NCBI GenBank assembly: GCA_021205635.1
Contig: JAJPXC010000152.1
Span: 1-64,000 of the forward strand
Direction: 5' to 3'
Origin: Bacteroidales bacterium
Lineage (GTDB): Bacteria; Bacteroidota; Bacteroidia; Bacteroidales; Muribaculaceae
DNA length: 64,000 bases
Notes under the pieces: model-generated
Databases searched by the model: none
What the model saw: the letters and a program-made list of their open reading frames with translations, nothing else
What the model was told of the DNA's origin: nothing
In this document: positions 62,905-64,000 of the stretch, one piece after another
Layout: every line of letters starts with the position of its first letter
How positions within the stretch are numbered: position 1 is the first letter of the stretch
Translations under genes and position numbers: made by a program

Positions 62905-63014
62905 CTATCTCTACATTTTGGTAAAAACAGCACTTTCACCATCCTTCTCTACTGGGGGCAGTTCCTATCTCTACTCCCGCTTGGTAAGCTATACTGTTCT
63001 GTCTCTATCTCTAC
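62905..63014 (-). repeat. GTAGAGATAG repeats in the leader of the 62010 gene
   Basis: On the minus strand GTAGAGATAG occurs at 62905-62914, 62965-62974 and 63005-63014, with a shorter variant GTAGAGAAGG near 62943-62952. Centre distances are 38, 22 and 40 bases, close to whole helical turns. They lie in the transcribed leader, between the promoter and the ATG. Confidence 0.7.
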
Positions 63015-63042
63015 AATTGATTGTAGCAACTATTTCTGGGTG

Positions 63043-63075
63043 CAAATGTAACAATTATTTTCTTTTCACCCCAAA
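63043..63075 (-). promoter_or_regulatory. promoter of the 62010 gene
   Basis: Minus-strand TTTG (63072-63075), 21-base spacer, TACATTTG (63043-63050): a close match to the Bacteroidota consensus. It implies a leader of about 175-180 bases. Confidence 0.75.
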
Positions 63076-63119
63076 TTTTTGTCAAAATTTTTTCAACACC
63101 CCTCTTTATCCTTTACCCC

Positions 63120-63794
63120 TCATCCATTATCTTTGGGCTCCGCTGCCTTTCCCAAATCGAAATGCAGCTTGGCGATCCCCATGTCCATGCGCCAGCAAAA
63201 ACCGCGGCGCGATTTTACCGTGACTGTCCCGTCGGGTTGCAAGCGGAAACGTGTCAACTGCTGATTCAACGCCGAGGGAGCCAACCTCACCCACTCTATG
63301 GCTTGCTTGTACCATTCAGGGCTTTCCGAGGACACGCCGCCAATCTCCTCCACCGAGCGCGTCTTGTGGTCGTGACCAGGGTCTACGCCTCGGCCCAGAG
63401 AAATCACGCCGTAAATCTTTTCATCCGGGGCAACGTCGCAGCGAGTGTTGCGCTTGGAGTAGGTGAGGGCCACCCAGCAGGTGTGCAGTCCCAATTCTTG
63501 AGCTCGCAGCACGGCCATCTCGCCGTAATACCCCAGCTCCTCCGATTTGCCCTTAGGCGCAACCAGTGCTATGTAATTCATCACGTTGCGGAAACTCCCG
63601 TAATGGGCTGTAATCGACTTGCCGAAAGCCTTGGGGTCGTCGAGCACCAATTGCATGTGTACCCCTCCCTCTTGATTAGCTTCGTCGAGCAACTGCCGCA
63701 GGTTCTCGGCCTGCTCATCTGTCACTGGATCATCGGTATAAGACCTCACCGAGTGGCGAGCTTTCACCACCTCAAAATCAACCTTGAATTTCAT
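63120..63794 (-). CDS. nitroreductase family protein
   Basis: 224-aa flavoprotein of the nitroreductase superfamily: VVKARHSVRSYTDDPVTDEQ at the N-terminus (the FMN-binding R-x-S-x-R), GYYGEMAVLRAQELGLHTCW in the middle and IYGVISLGRGV followed by a C-terminal lid (SPEWYKQAIEWVRLAPSALN). It resembles the larger, putative-nitroreductase subgroup (PF14512-like). The electron acceptor is unknown. Monocistronic as far as the window shows. Confidence 0.82.
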   Translation of the reverse strand: MKFKVDFEVVKARHSVRSYTDDPVTDEQAENLRQLLDEANQEGGVHMQLVLDDPKAFGKSITAHYGSFRNVMNYIALVAPKGKSEELGYYGEMAVLRAQELGLHTCWVALTYSKRNTRCDVAPDEKIYGVISLGRGVDPGHDHKTRSVEEIGGVSSESPEWYKQAIEWVRLAPSALNQQLTRFRLQPDGTVTVKSRRGFCWRMDMGIAKLHFDLGKAAEPKDNG

Positions 63795-63864
63795 CTTCTT
63801 ACTTTTGACTTTTGCCTCTTCCGGATGGAAAGCCCCGCTGCGGAGGTTTGGGGGCCGGCTTCGT

Positions 63865-64000
63865 TTATCTTATTGGCTTCAACACCTGTGGATAAGGCTC
63901 CCTTACAGCCACCGCACTCTGCTTCCTCAGCCGCTTCACCAGCGCCGAAACATCACCCTCGGTAGGAGCGACACCGGCCACTACGTAATACAGCGGCTCG
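63865..64000 (-). CDS. 3' end of an unidentified gene (runs off the window)
   Basis: The last 44 codons of a minus-strand reading frame that enters from beyond 64000: PLYYVVAGVAPTEGDVSALV then KRLRKQSAVAVREPYPQVLK and PIR, stop at 63865-63867. Too short to assign. Confidence 0.5.
   Translation of the reverse strand, partial: EPLYYVVAGVAPTEGDVSALVKRLRKQSAVAVREPYPQVLKPIR

Overview
The window looks like chromosomal DNA of a Bacteroidales bacterium, probably close to Muribaculaceae/Bacteroides; this placement is inferred from gene content, not from a marker tree. The evidence is SusC/SusD pairs, DUF4270 and DUF4374 lipoproteins, -7 promoter boxes of the Bacteroidota type (TAnnTTTG) before many genes, MurA with Asp in place of the fosfomycin-reactive Cys, and a Bacteroides-like thi operon. 

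Layout: 1-3.8 kb carries murB-murA and miaB on the minus strand. 3.9-5.4 kb is a CoA-transferase, followed by AT-rich repeats and a tRNA-Met. 5.8-8.7 kb holds a lone DsbD N-terminal domain protein, a glycogen-synthase-like half protein and a DUF4270 lipoprotein. A tRNA-Thr at 8.8 kb is followed by an AT-rich accessory patch (9.1-11.2 kb): a 5'-truncated HNH nuclease, a methyltransferase and a HIT protein one base out of frame with it, then a gene broken by an amber codon. 

11.6-38.1 kb is a galactan-utilisation locus. A seven-gene minus-strand operon encodes an MFS sugar porter, a DUF5107-TPR protein, a SusE/F-like lipoprotein, SusC, SusD, a GH35 beta-galactosidase and galactokinase. Beside it are two GH53 endo-galactanases, a 304-aa and a 1457-aa secreted protein, and an AraC regulator. 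Secreted GH53 enzymes would cut beta-1,4-galactan, SusCD would import oligomers, GH35 would release galactose, and the porter and GalK would take it into metabolism. Three promoters of this locus carry the same two-half-site element at the same distance from the -7 box, which I propose is the AraC operator. 

38.1-39.3 kb is mobile-element debris and a broken AAA ATPase. 39.4-47.5 kb holds a LytS/LytT two-component pair, a GNAT acetyltransferase and a xusABC-like siderophore-uptake operon. Three plus-strand promoters here share a 21-bp-spaced direct repeat 34 bases upstream of an identical -7 box: a probable LytTR regulon that joins the acetyltransferase, the iron operon and a third gene that breaks off beside an IS66 TnpB-like ORF. 

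48.1-52.6 kb: an orphan RND pump, a glycine-rich secreted protein ending in a perfect 56-bp palindrome, and rubrerythrin. 52.6-58.7 kb: a TPP-riboswitch-led thiamine operon (thiD, thiS, TenI/ThiE-like, thiE, thiG, thiC, thiH; no thiF). 58.7-64 kb: a Fic protein, agmatine deiminase and N-carbamoylputrescine amidase with a small acidic protein, a secreted CBM-like protein with a long repeat-bearing leader, a nitroreductase-family protein and the 3' end of one more gene.
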